Positions 16,758 through 25,225 of a stretch of DNA of 64,000 nt are shown in pieces (within the stretch, counting starts at the first letter, position 1; each line of letters starts with the position of its first letter). The notes beneath the pieces were generated by a model. That model searched no databases. It was not told the DNA's origin and saw only the letters and a program-made list of their open reading frames with translations. This DNA comes from an uncultured Myxococcales bacterium (GTDB taxonomy: Bacteria; Myxococcota_A; UBA9042), in contig CAIMLR010000026.1 in assembly GCA_903842345.1 (NCBI GenBank), positions 1 through 64,000 on the forward strand, written 5' to 3'. Position numbers and translations under genes: made by a program.

Positions 16758-18638
16758 TCAGCCGCCCAGGAGCGTCAGCGCGGCCGACACCCGCACGCGC
16801 TCGTCGGTGTCGTCCAGGAACTTCACGAGCAGCTCCGTCGCTTCCTTGTCGCCTTTGAGCTTGCCGAGCATCCGGATCGCCGCCACGCGCGAACGCGGAC
16901 CCGACGACAGCGCCAGCGACTTGATCTCCGGCGCGACCTTCTTGCCTTCCAGCGCGAACAGCGCGGTCAGCATGCGAATCCGCAGGTCTTCGTCGTCGGA
17001 ATTCTGCAGCACTTTGTGCAGCACCTTGCCCTCCGACTCCGGCAGCAGATGCAGCCCGATCAACGCCTCCTCGCGCAACGCCTGGCCATTTTCGTCCGCG
17101 CCCGACTTGAACAGCGCGATCTCCAGGAAGCCTTCCATCGTCTTGGTCAGCTCGTGGGTCAGTTCCAGCATCACGCCACGCGGCAGCCACTTGAGCGCGC
17201 GCTCCCAAATCTTCACCGCCTGCGCGATGTCGCTCAGGATGAAGCCGCGCACGGCCTCCGCGCGAATCCGCGGGTCATTGTCGTTCAGCGCGTTCTGCAG
17301 GCCCGGCCGCACCGCCGACTCGCCCGACTCCGCCAGCGCCCGCACAACCGTTCGCCGCACCAGCGGATCTTTCTCGCGGGTGAAGAACATCAGCGCTTCA
17401 TACGCGGTCTTGGACTTGATCGACGCCAGCGCCTTGATCAGCTCCAAGCGCACGCTTTCGCTCTGCTCGCGCTCGATGGCTTCCTTGATCGGCGCCACGG
17501 ACACCGGCGACTGGATGTAGCCGAGCACGCGCGCGGCCGCCAGACGCACCGCGGGGATGCCGTCGTCCAGGTACTGGTGCATTTCCTTCAGCCGACCCGG
17601 GCCGCTGACCCAGCCGAGGTAGAACACGCCGGTCGCGCGCACATCCGTGTCCGTCGATTCCGCCAGCTTGGCCGCTTCCTGCGACATCGAGCGATCGCCG
17701 AGGCGCGCGAGGATTTCATACACCGCGAAGAGCAGATCCGGCGATGGCGCGCCGTTGATGATCGACTTCAGGCCGCTCACGTCATCTTTGCCCGCGACGC
17801 GGCGAAACGCGTTCAGCAGCTCAACCTGGTCCTTGCCCGTCGCCTTTTGGCACACCGCGAGCAGCGCCTTGGCCACCGTGCGGTCATCGTGCAGCGCGCG
17901 AATGGCCAGCGCCCGGGCCGCGAGGAGCGGATCCTTGGACTTCACCGCGCTCAGGAACGCGACCGGCACGCGATCGTCCGTCTTCTCAGCGACCGCCAGC
18001 AGCGACTTCACGACGTCGTCGTTCCCGCCCTGCGCCTTCGCCACCGCGTCGAGCACCTTGGGCTGCAGCACCGGGTCCAACTGCGCCACGCCCTTGACCG
18101 CCGTCGCCTGCGCGAGCGAATCCTTGGAATTGAGCGCAGCCACCAGCACCGCCGCGAGGTTGGGCCGATTGCGGTTGACCAGCGCGGTCATGATCTTGTC
18201 CTGCAGCGGGTTTTCCTTGTCGGAAAGCACGGCCAGCAGCAGCGGAATCGCGTCCTTGTCGGCAATCTCATCGAGCGCCGGCAGCGTGTCGTACGGCGAG
18301 ATCACCGCGAGCCCCAGCGCTTCCTTGATAATCTGCGCCCACTTGGAGTTCTTGCTCGCATACATGGCTTCCGCCACGCCGCGCCGCACGACCCATTGCG
18401 GGTCCAGCATGCCGTCTTCCAGCTGCTTCTGCAGATCCTTGTTGGCCTTGTCGAACGCTGCGCCGCGATACGCCATGCCGCGCGCGGCAAAATCCGCCGA
18501 CTTGAGCGCATTGTGCAGGATCGAGAGCGCCTGATCCTTGGGCTTCAGCACCACTTTGGGCGCCGCGAGCGCGGGCACGGCGAGGGCCGGCAGGGTCAGG
18601 GCAATGGACAAGCGAAGGGCAAAGCGAGAAAGGCGCAT
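16758..18638 (-). CDS. Secreted HEAT-repeat protein (626 aa)
   Basis: The start at 18638 has AGGA seven bases upstream and begins a signal peptide (MRLSRFALRLSIALTLPAL, cleavage probably after ALAAP). The remainder is a solenoid of about fifteen HEAT-type helical repeats, many with the signature of a helix, a turn with D/N and Pro, and an Ala/Leu-rich helix (for example DPLVRRTVVRALAESGE and DNDPRIRAEAVRGFI). No catalytic motif is visible. It is probably a periplasmic or surface scaffold and heads an operon with the HEAT lipoprotein and the glutaredoxin lipoprotein. Confidence 0.82.
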   Translation of the reverse strand: MRLSRFALRLSIALTLPALAVPALAAPKVVLKPKDQALSILHNALKSADFAARGMAYRGAAFDKANKDLQKQLEDGMLDPQWVVRRGVAEAMYASKNSKWAQIIKEALGLAVISPYDTLPALDEIADKDAIPLLLAVLSDKENPLQDKIMTALVNRNRPNLAAVLVAALNSKDSLAQATAVKGVAQLDPVLQPKVLDAVAKAQGGNDDVVKSLLAVAEKTDDRVPVAFLSAVKSKDPLLAARALAIRALHDDRTVAKALLAVCQKATGKDQVELLNAFRRVAGKDDVSGLKSIINGAPSPDLLFAVYEILARLGDRSMSQEAAKLAESTDTDVRATGVFYLGWVSGPGRLKEMHQYLDDGIPAVRLAAARVLGYIQSPVSVAPIKEAIEREQSESVRLELIKALASIKSKTAYEALMFFTREKDPLVRRTVVRALAESGESAVRPGLQNALNDNDPRIRAEAVRGFILSDIAQAVKIWERALKWLPRGVMLELTHELTKTMEGFLEIALFKSGADENGQALREEALIGLHLLPESEGKVLHKVLQNSDDEDLRIRMLTALFALEGKKVAPEIKSLALSSGPRSRVAAIRMLGKLKGDKEATELLVKFLDDTDERVRVSAALTLLGG

Positions 18639-18728
18639 GGCTATCCTGGTCCGCAAGCGCGCGGGCGCGGGCATGATCGTTGGCCGCTGCGGCAGTGTCA
18701 ACACGTGGGCGAGCGGCGGATTGGCGGG

Positions 18729-19793
18729 CTACGCGTCGCTGCGCGAGACCGCCCGGAGCTCGTCCAAACGCTCCGGCGTCAGCTGCAGCGCGGCAGGCGA
18801 TCGCAGGAACGTTCGGATGCGCGCGGAATCGCCGAGGCTCAGCAGGCACGACGCTTGGACCTGCGCCATCTCCGGCGAATTGGGCACGCGTTCAGCGAAC
18901 CGGATCGCGTCGTCCAGATCGCCCACGCTCGCCGCCGAGATCGCAAGGATGTGCCATGTGTGGCGAATCTCGGCTGGCGACAGCTCCGGCTCCGCGCGGG
19001 CTTGATGGCAGAACCGCATCGCGGCTTCAAAGTCGCGCGCCTCAAACGCCGTTCGCGCCTGCCGCAGCAATTCGCCGACGCGCTCATGCGGTCGATCCGC
19101 GCGGTAATCGGCGTCCATGTTGTTGACGTTCTGCAGCGCGCGGTAGTTCTCAAACGCCGCGAGGCCCAGCAGCACCGCGCCAAACACGCTGTGGAACTGC
19201 ACGGCAAAGAACACGGCCATCACGGCGCCCAGCACCAGCCCGACCCGGTGCGTCCAGCGATCGGCATTCAGCGACTTCTTGACGAACCGCCGCAACGTCA
19301 CGCGCAGCAGTTGCCCGCCATCCAGCGGCATGATCGGCAGGAGGTTGTAGACACCCCAGAAAATGTTGAGAAAAATGATCTGCGACATCAGCACTTGGGC
19401 AAACCCCGTATCGCCTTCCTCACCCGCAAACGCCGCGTGCAGGCCAAACAGGCAGCCCGCGAGCACAAAGTTCATCGTTGGCCCGGCCGCCACGACCAGG
19501 AACTCGTCCCGCGGCCGCCGCGCCGGCTGATGCGAGGTGAAGCCGCCAAAGCCGGTCAGGACGACGGTCGGCTGCAGGCCAAAATGCCGACTCGTCAGCG
19601 CATGGCCCATCTCATGCAAGAAGACCGAGGCGCTCGCGGCGAACAGCATCGCCAAGCCGAACTCCACGCCGTTCTGGAACGAGGTTTGAAAGAAGAAGAG
19701 CAGCGTCAGCAAGTGCCAAATCGACACATGCACCGGAATGCCGAAGACAGAAAACAGCGGCTGACCCACGGAGACCTTGTTCGCCGCTGTCAC
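18729..19793 (-). CDS. M50 (site-2 protease-type) membrane metalloprotease
   Basis: A 354-aa integral membrane protease. The zinc motif HEMGH lies at about residues 60-64 in the first conserved membrane segment, and the second motif NLLPIMPLDGG (about 166-176) supplies the Asp ligand. Several hydrophobic helices fall between residues 20 and 225. The C-terminal 120 residues are soluble and helical with TPR-like character (ARTAFEARDFEAAMRFCHQA), not a PDZ or CBS domain. The family cleaves substrates within the membrane. The start is a GTG at 19793, twelve bases after the preceding stop, without a strong ribosome binding site. It ends a run of minus-strand genes. Confidence 0.85.
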   Translation of the reverse strand: MTAANKVSVGQPLFSVFGIPVHVSIWHLLTLLFFFQTSFQNGVEFGLAMLFAASASVFLHEMGHALTSRHFGLQPTVVLTGFGGFTSHQPARRPRDEFLVVAAGPTMNFVLAGCLFGLHAAFAGEEGDTGFAQVLMSQIIFLNIFWGVYNLLPIMPLDGGQLLRVTLRRFVKKSLNADRWTHRVGLVLGAVMAVFFAVQFHSVFGAVLLGLAAFENYRALQNVNNMDADYRADRPHERVGELLRQARTAFEARDFEAAMRFCHQARAEPELSPAEIRHTWHILAISAASVGDLDDAIRFAERVPNSPEMAQVQASCLLSLGDSARIRTFLRSPAALQLTPERLDELRAVSRSDA

Positions 19794-19805
19794 ACGGCAC
19801 TTGGG

Positions 19806-21674
19806 CTAATGTAGCACGGTTGGCGCCAGTGGCACGCGCTGCACCTGTGGCGGTTGCTGGGGAATGGGCACGGCGAGGCGCATGGGCGCGTCCACCGGCA
19901 GTTGCTCCGGCGGCGGCGGCGCGGCATCCACGCAGCGGATATTCCACCCGAGCCGCGCGCGCGCCTGCATCGTCTCCACCTGTTCGGGCGGCATCTGCAC
20001 CGGCACCAGGCCGATCATCGCCGTCGCGCAAGCCGTCATCCGCTCCGTCTGCGGCGTCAGCCAGACCGGCGGCGGCCAGGTCGTGGCGCGCAGGTTCTGG
20101 TAAATCTCCCACATGTCCCGGCTGTAAAGGCGCGGCAACGGCTTGAACTGCTTGGCGATCTGATCCACAGCCACGCCGGGATCGCGAAACACCGCGATGT
20201 ACGCACACGCGCGCGCATCGTCGAGGCGCACATCCTGGGCGCGCGGGAGGTACGGCAGATGGCCGTTGGCGTACTCCACAACCGGGGTCCACAGCACGTC
20301 CGGCACCGGCTCGTTGACGAGGCCGCCGCGCAGAATCAGCGGCCACGCCGCCAGATCGTCGTGCACGCCCGCGCGGACATGCCGCACATCGCTGCGCGCC
20401 GACACCGTACACACCCGCTGATCAACCGGCAGCGTGGCGAGCGCCTGCGTCATCGACCCGAACCCGACGCTGTCCAACAGCAGTGAACGCATTGCAAACG
20501 CCGGCAGGATCGCCACGACGATCCCGAGCACGGCGGAGGCCGACCACGTCCGGATCCGCATGGACGGCGGCGGCGCCAGCGGGTCCAGTGGCAGCGCCAG
20601 GGCCGCGAGCATCCCGATGACCGGCGGCAGCAGGCCGGAAAATTGCAGCAGCGGAATCGGCGCAATCAGCCGCGCCGGCAGGAGGAAATACGCGAGCGTC
20701 AGGGCCGCGAGCGCATGCGCCGGATGCGGATTGGCAAGCTCGTGCTGCGGCACCGGTCGCTCGCGCGCCTGACGCATCGCCGCCGCCAGCCACACCATCA
20801 GCACCAGCAGCCAGGCAAACGCGAGCATTTCCCCCACGCGCTCGCGCATTTCCTTGAGCGAATCGATCCGCGGGCCGTGGTTGCCAAAGCCATCCAGGGA
20901 CAAGTCGGCGAGCTGGCGGAAGTTGTCGCCCGGCAGCCACCACTCACTGCGCCAGGCGTGGGCAAACGCGTGCGCGCCGCCGAGCGAGGCGAAAATCTTG
21001 CCGATCCAGGGCACCAGCAGCGCGATCGCCGGCAATAGCGCGAGCAGCGTCAGAAGCAGGGACCGCAACGCCGACCGCCAGCCCGCGCGACCGATCTGGA
21101 GGATCGCGAGGATCGGCAGCAACCCGAGGATCGTCAGGAACGCCACGGGCTGGGTCACCGCCAGCAGCGCCACCGGCACCGCCAGCCGCAGCCACCGCCA
21201 CGCGCCGCCCTCTCGCATCGCCTGCAACTGCGCCGCGAGCGCCCAGAACCACAGGGGCCACGCCACAAGCAGCGGCAGGTCGCCCTGCAGGTACGCCGGT
21301 CCCAGGAGCCACGGAAGCGCCGCCACAACCAGCCACGGACTGCGTCCCGACGCCCGCAGCCAGCCAATCCAGGCCCACGGCAGTGCGAACAGCGCCAACG
21401 TCGCGATCAGCCGCGCCGCCATGGCGAAGCCCAGCTTGGGCCCCAGCAGCGCGAGCGCGTACGGCACCAACGTCACCGGCGTCGGCACCCAGAGTCGGCC
21501 ATGCAGCGCGTCGGGGCCCCGCGTCATCACGTCGGAGAGCACGCGCGCCACGTGCAGATTCTGCGTCCAGCCCGCTGCGGGCAGCACGTGCACAAGCCAA
21601 AGCGGCAGCGTCACCAGGGCGGAAATGCCCAGGACCAGCGTGTAGAGCGGCCAGCGCCAACGAACAACCGGCAT
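19806..21674 (-). CDS. Polytopic membrane protein, possibly GT-C-like (622 aa)
   Basis: I do not recognise a specific family. The first 400 residues hold about ten to twelve hydrophobic helices, with a conserved-looking loop near residues 38-60 (AAGWTQNLHVARVLSDVM) and a soluble segment around SEWWLPGDNF. The last 200 residues are soluble and end in a Pro-rich tail. This layout resembles GT-C glycosyltransferases and related YfhO-like proteins, but I see no diagnostic Asp-containing loop I would rely on. It starts three bases after the fumC stop, so it is probably cotranscribed with fumC and the M50 protease. Confidence 0.7.
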   Translation of the reverse strand: MPVVRWRWPLYTLVLGISALVTLPLWLVHVLPAAGWTQNLHVARVLSDVMTRGPDALHGRLWVPTPVTLVPYALALLGPKLGFAMAARLIATLALFALPWAWIGWLRASGRSPWLVVAALPWLLGPAYLQGDLPLLVAWPLWFWALAAQLQAMREGGAWRWLRLAVPVALLAVTQPVAFLTILGLLPILAILQIGRAGWRSALRSLLLTLLALLPAIALLVPWIGKIFASLGGAHAFAHAWRSEWWLPGDNFRQLADLSLDGFGNHGPRIDSLKEMRERVGEMLAFAWLLVLMVWLAAAMRQARERPVPQHELANPHPAHALAALTLAYFLLPARLIAPIPLLQFSGLLPPVIGMLAALALPLDPLAPPPSMRIRTWSASAVLGIVVAILPAFAMRSLLLDSVGFGSMTQALATLPVDQRVCTVSARSDVRHVRAGVHDDLAAWPLILRGGLVNEPVPDVLWTPVVEYANGHLPYLPRAQDVRLDDARACAYIAVFRDPGVAVDQIAKQFKPLPRLYSRDMWEIYQNLRATTWPPPVWLTPQTERMTACATAMIGLVPVQMPPEQVETMQARARLGWNIRCVDAAPPPPEQLPVDAPMRLAVPIPQQPPQVQRVPLAPTVLH

Positions 21675-21677
21675 GCG

Positions 21678-23057
21678 TCAGCGCTCCGACGCCGGCGCGG
21701 TCATGCGCTCGGGAGCGAGAAGTTCGTCCAGGGTCGCCGCGTCCAGCACCTGCAGTTGCAGCGCGGCTTCGCGGATCGTCAGATCCTGCGCCTGCGCGAA
21801 CTTGGCCACTTCCGCCGCGCGCTCGTAGCCAATCCGCGGCGTCAGCGCGGTGACGAGCATCAGGCTGCGGTCCAGATGCGCGGCAATCGCCTTGCGGTTG
21901 ATTTCAAGCCCGACGATGCAGTTCACGTCAAAACTCGCGCAGACGTCCGCGAGCAGCCCGATCGACTCGATGACCGTGTGCAAGATGACCGGCTTGCACG
22001 CGTTGAGCTGCAGCAATCCTTGGCTGCCCGCGATCCCGACCGTCACGTCATTGCCCATCACCCGCATCGCCACCATCGCCAGCGCCTCCGCCTGCGTGGG
22101 ATTGACCTTGCCGGGCATGATCGAGCTCCCCGGCTCATTGCTCGGCAGGATCAGCTCGCCCAGGCCACCGCGCGGACCACTCGCGAGGATCCGCACGTCG
22201 GTGGCGATCTTCAGCAGGCTCACGGCCAACCGCTTGAGCGCGCCGTGCAACTCGACGAGCGCGTCGTGGCTCGCCAGCGCCTCAAACCGGTTCGGCGCGG
22301 GCACAAACCGGATCTGCGTGTAGCCCGCGATCTCCCACGTCACGTCGTCACCGAATTTCGCCGGCGCATTCAGCCCCGTCCCCACCGCAGTGCCGCCGAT
22401 GGCCAGCTCCTGCACGTGCGCGAGGCCGTTGCGAATCGCCTGCAGGCCGTGGTCCAGCTGGCTCACCCACGCGGACAACTCCTGGCCCACGGTCAGCGGC
22501 ACCGCGTCCATGCCATGCGTGCGCCCCAGCTTCACCACGTCCTTGAACTCGAGCGACTTGCCTTCCACGTGATTGCGCAGCGCCAGCACCGCCGGCAGCA
22601 GCTTCAGGCGCACGTCTTCCACCGCCGCGATGTGCATCGCCGTCGGCATCACGTCATTGGACGACTGACTGCGGTTGACGTGGTCATTGGGGTGCACGGG
22701 CTGGCCGAGCCGCTGACTGGCGACAAACGCAATGACTTCGTTCGCGTTCATGTGAGTCTGCGTGCCGGAGCCCGTCTGCCAAATGACCAGCGGGAAATGG
22801 CTGTCCAGGCTGCCGTCGATCACCTGATCAGCCGCGGCGACGATGGCGTCCCGCATCGGCTCGGTCAGCAAGCCGTCCCGCGCATTCACGATCGCGGCGC
22901 TGCGTTTGACGATGGCCAACGCGCGCAGGAGCGACCGCGGCCACCGCTCGTGGCCGATGCGAAAGTGCTCCAGGCTCCGCTGCGTTTGCGCGCCCCAGAA
23001 GCGGTCGGACGGCACGGCGATGGCGCCGAGGGAATCGTGTTCAAGGCGGGTGGACAT
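21678..23057 (-). CDS. fumC: Class II fumarate hydratase
   Basis: Reversible hydration of fumarate to malate in the citric acid cycle. The 459-aa length is normal. Key segments are TGSGTQTHMNANEV (95-108), NRSQSSNDVMPT (128-139), GRTHGMDA (178-185) with the family His181, and the superfamily signature GSSIMPGKVNP (310-320). The start at 23057 has AGGAG eight bases upstream; an in-frame ATG ten codons earlier is less likely. Neighbours are a pseudokinase gene upstream and a membrane protein gene downstream, not citric acid cycle genes. Confidence 0.93.
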   Translation of the reverse strand: MSTRLEHDSLGAIAVPSDRFWGAQTQRSLEHFRIGHERWPRSLLRALAIVKRSAAIVNARDGLLTEPMRDAIVAAADQVIDGSLDSHFPLVIWQTGSGTQTHMNANEVIAFVASQRLGQPVHPNDHVNRSQSSNDVMPTAMHIAAVEDVRLKLLPAVLALRNHVEGKSLEFKDVVKLGRTHGMDAVPLTVGQELSAWVSQLDHGLQAIRNGLAHVQELAIGGTAVGTGLNAPAKFGDDVTWEIAGYTQIRFVPAPNRFEALASHDALVELHGALKRLAVSLLKIATDVRILASGPRGGLGELILPSNEPGSSIMPGKVNPTQAEALAMVAMRVMGNDVTVGIAGSQGLLQLNACKPVILHTVIESIGLLADVCASFDVNCIVGLEINRKAIAAHLDRSLMLVTALTPRIGYERAAEVAKFAQAQDLTIREAALQLQVLDAATLDELLAPERMTAPASER

Positions 23058-23108
23058 GCGCGGCTCCTGAATCAGGCGCGAGAGCATAGCAGGATTGCCG
23101 CGCGGCGG

Positions 23109-24437
23109 TTACTCCGGCGGCGGCGTCTCAAACAGCACGCGCGGCTTGGGCAACGGCTTGATGGGCGGCGGCGCGAGCGTATCGGCCGCCCGCTGGGGAT
23201 GCAGCGCGAGCTGCGCACGGTGGGCTTGACGCACCGCCGTCGCCGCGATGGCCGCAGCGAGCAAGCCAAAGAGCGCGACGATGATGAGCCGCGAGAGGAC
23301 GTTGCGCCCCTGGGTTTCCGCTTGCGTCTGGCCGCGACGGCGCTCCAGTTCGAGCTCGTCCAGAGCGGCGCGCAGCTTGGCCTGACCTTCCGGACCGGCA
23401 GCGGCTGCGGCGCTGGAGGCGACAACGACGGCGCTCTCCGGAAACTGTGCGGACCACGGCACCGACGACGCATACGCGGCGAGGGCGATGAGCGGCGAAC
23501 CGGGCGCCCACGGCGCGAGCACCGTCCGCTCATCGGCGAGCGTCGTCGGCAAGCCGCCACAGCGGGCGGTCAGCGCTTCGATCAGCTCCGCCAGCACACC
23601 CGCGCGCGCCCACGGCTGCGCCGCCAGACCGCGTTGGAGGATCGCCGCCAAATGGGGCGCCGTGCTCGTCAATTCCGCCATGGCCGTCGGCGCCGGCCCT
23701 TGCGCCATCGCCGCCCGCAGCGCCGCGGTACTCGCCGCCTCAAAGACCGGGCGCCCCAGAAGCGTCCCGGCGAGCACTGCGCAAAGCGCAAAGAGATCCG
23801 CCGCAGGCGTCGGTGCCTGACCGGCGAGGACCTCCGGAGCCACGACCTCAGGCACCGCCAGCAGCTGGCCCAGGCGCGGATTGGCCACGTCGCCCAGCGG
23901 CCCGCTCGCGGCGATCACGATGCCCGGCAAACCGGCGTCGACAAGCAGCAGCGGCGCGGCATCGTCCTGACCCGGCGGACAGAGCAGCAGCGTCTCTGCA
24001 CTCAGGTTGCCGGCCACAAGGCCAGCGGCGTGCAGCTCCGCGAGCCCCTTGGCCAGATCGACAAACAGCGCGGCCACGGCGTCCTCGCCCAGCGCCGCCC
24101 GCGGCAACACCTGGGCAAGCGGCGTCCCGCGCGGCAGCGGCCTCTCCAGCCGCAGCACTTGCCCTGGACTCCCAGCCGGCTGTGCGACGGTGCCATGCTG
24201 CAGCGTGTGCAAAGTGGGATGGTGAAAGGCCCGCCACGCCTCGACAAGCGCCAGCGCGCCGTCCACCTCACCCGGCCGCACCGCGATTTCATGCACCAGC
24301 CGCGCGCCCTGCCCGTCCACCGATTCCTGCACCAGCGTCTGGCCCCAGGTGCCCACGCGCAGCAGTTTCTGCACGGAACGGTCGCGCGCCGCGCCGTTGC
24401 GTCCCGCGGGCAGCGGAGAATCGCCAGCGTCCGTCAT
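23109..24437 (-). CDS. Membrane-anchored protein pseudokinase (442 aa)
   Basis: Residues about 24-290 follow the plan of a bacterial Ser/Thr protein kinase. A glycine-loop remnant appears near 28-36. The catalytic loop aligns as AGNLSAET (142-149) against HRDLKPEN, so the catalytic Asp is Asn, the Lys is Ser and the Mg-binding Asn is Thr. DFG has become DAG (167-169) and APEVL (200-204) is kept. No VAIK lysine is apparent. A hydrophobic segment (about 383-402) near the end is a single transmembrane helix followed by a short Pro-rich tail. The protein is therefore probably a catalytically dead scaffold or allosteric partner. Its start overlaps the aldolase stop as ATGA. Confidence 0.78.
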   Translation of the reverse strand: MTDAGDSPLPAGRNGAARDRSVQKLLRVGTWGQTLVQESVDGQGARLVHEIAVRPGEVDGALALVEAWRAFHHPTLHTLQHGTVAQPAGSPGQVLRLERPLPRGTPLAQVLPRAALGEDAVAALFVDLAKGLAELHAAGLVAGNLSAETLLLCPPGQDDAAPLLLVDAGLPGIVIAASGPLGDVANPRLGQLLAVPEVVAPEVLAGQAPTPAADLFALCAVLAGTLLGRPVFEAASTAALRAAMAQGPAPTAMAELTSTAPHLAAILQRGLAAQPWARAGVLAELIEALTARCGGLPTTLADERTVLAPWAPGSPLIALAAYASSVPWSAQFPESAVVVASSAAAAAGPEGQAKLRAALDELELERRRGQTQAETQGRNVLSRLIIVALFGLLAAAIAATAVRQAHRAQLALHPQRAADTLAPPPIKPLPKPRVLFETPPPE

Positions 24438-25177
24438 CGGCGACCCAGCGCGGCCAACACCGCCTGGACAAGCCGTTCATCGACCGGCACCTGCGGCTCC
24501 GGCGACGGACATGCGGCGCCCGGCTGGCGGTACAGCGGCACTTGCGGCTTGGCGATTGCGAACAGCTTGTCGACCTCGCGCGGCGCGATCGGCTGCGCGC
24601 CGCCCATCATCTTCACTGTGCAGTAGATGAGCGCCGTGTGTTCCAGCGCGTCCAGCCGGACCAGCGCGGCATCGAGGTCGTGCCCCAGCGTCACCGAACC
24701 GTGGCGCTCCATCAGGATCACGTCATAGCAGCGCAGGAACGGCGCGAGCACTTGCGGAACCTGTTGCGTCGTCGGCGTCGAGTACGGCGCCGTCGCGATC
24801 AGCCCACACGCGAACACGACTTCGCTCACCAGCACTTCCGACAGCAGGCCACCGGCGAGCTGGTACGCAATCGCCATCGGCGGATGCGCGTGAATCACCG
24901 CGTCCACGTCCGGCCGCGCCTGATACGCCGCCAGATGCAGCGCCAGTTCGCTCGACGGCTTGCCCGGCCCCACGGTCTTGCCCGCAGCGTCGACAATCAC
25001 CACATCTTCCGGGCGCATGCGGCCCTTGTGCACGCCCGTCGGCGTCGTGGCGATCCGGCCGTCGGTCAAACGCACGCTGAGATTGCCATCCGACGCACCG
25101 GACAGCTTGCGGCCGTAGATTTCCCGCGCGACTTCAGCGATCTGGCGGCGTGCGGTGTTTTCGTCTTGAGCGGGCAT
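24434..25177 (-). CDS. Class II aldolase/adducin family protein
   Basis: A 247-aa zinc-dependent enzyme of the fuculose-phosphate aldolase fold. Visible active-site elements are SGASDGNLSVR (26-36), TPTGVHKG (45-52), SSELALH with Glu77, the zinc motif HAHPP (His96, His98) and the third zinc ligand in MERHGSV (His159). Members include fuculose- and rhamnulose-phosphate aldolases, ribulose-phosphate epimerase and methylthioribulose-phosphate dehydratase; the sequence does not fix the substrate. The last 40 residues are Pro-rich. The gene is coupled to the pseudokinase by an ATGA overlap. Confidence 0.85.
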   Translation of the reverse strand: MPAQDENTARRQIAEVAREIYGRKLSGASDGNLSVRLTDGRIATTPTGVHKGRMRPEDVVIVDAAGKTVGPGKPSSELALHLAAYQARPDVDAVIHAHPPMAIAYQLAGGLLSEVLVSEVVFACGLIATAPYSTPTTQQVPQVLAPFLRCYDVILMERHGSVTLGHDLDAALVRLDALEHTALIYCTVKMMGGAQPIAPREVDKLFAIAKPQVPLYRQPGAACPSPEPQVPVDERLVQAVLAALGRR

Positions 25178-25225
25178 GGCAGGCTGAATCTCCAGCTCGG
25201 AAGTGGCACGAATCCGCCGGTCGCG

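Noticed and set aside
16161-19814. Very long open frame on the plus strand (1217 codons)
   Set aside because: It is antisense to the HEAT and M50 genes, has Arg/Gln/His-rich content without motifs, and is an expected by-product of high G+C codon use.
21501-24626. 1041-codon open frame on the plus strand
   Set aside because: Antisense to fumC and the pseudokinase gene; no recognisable domain.
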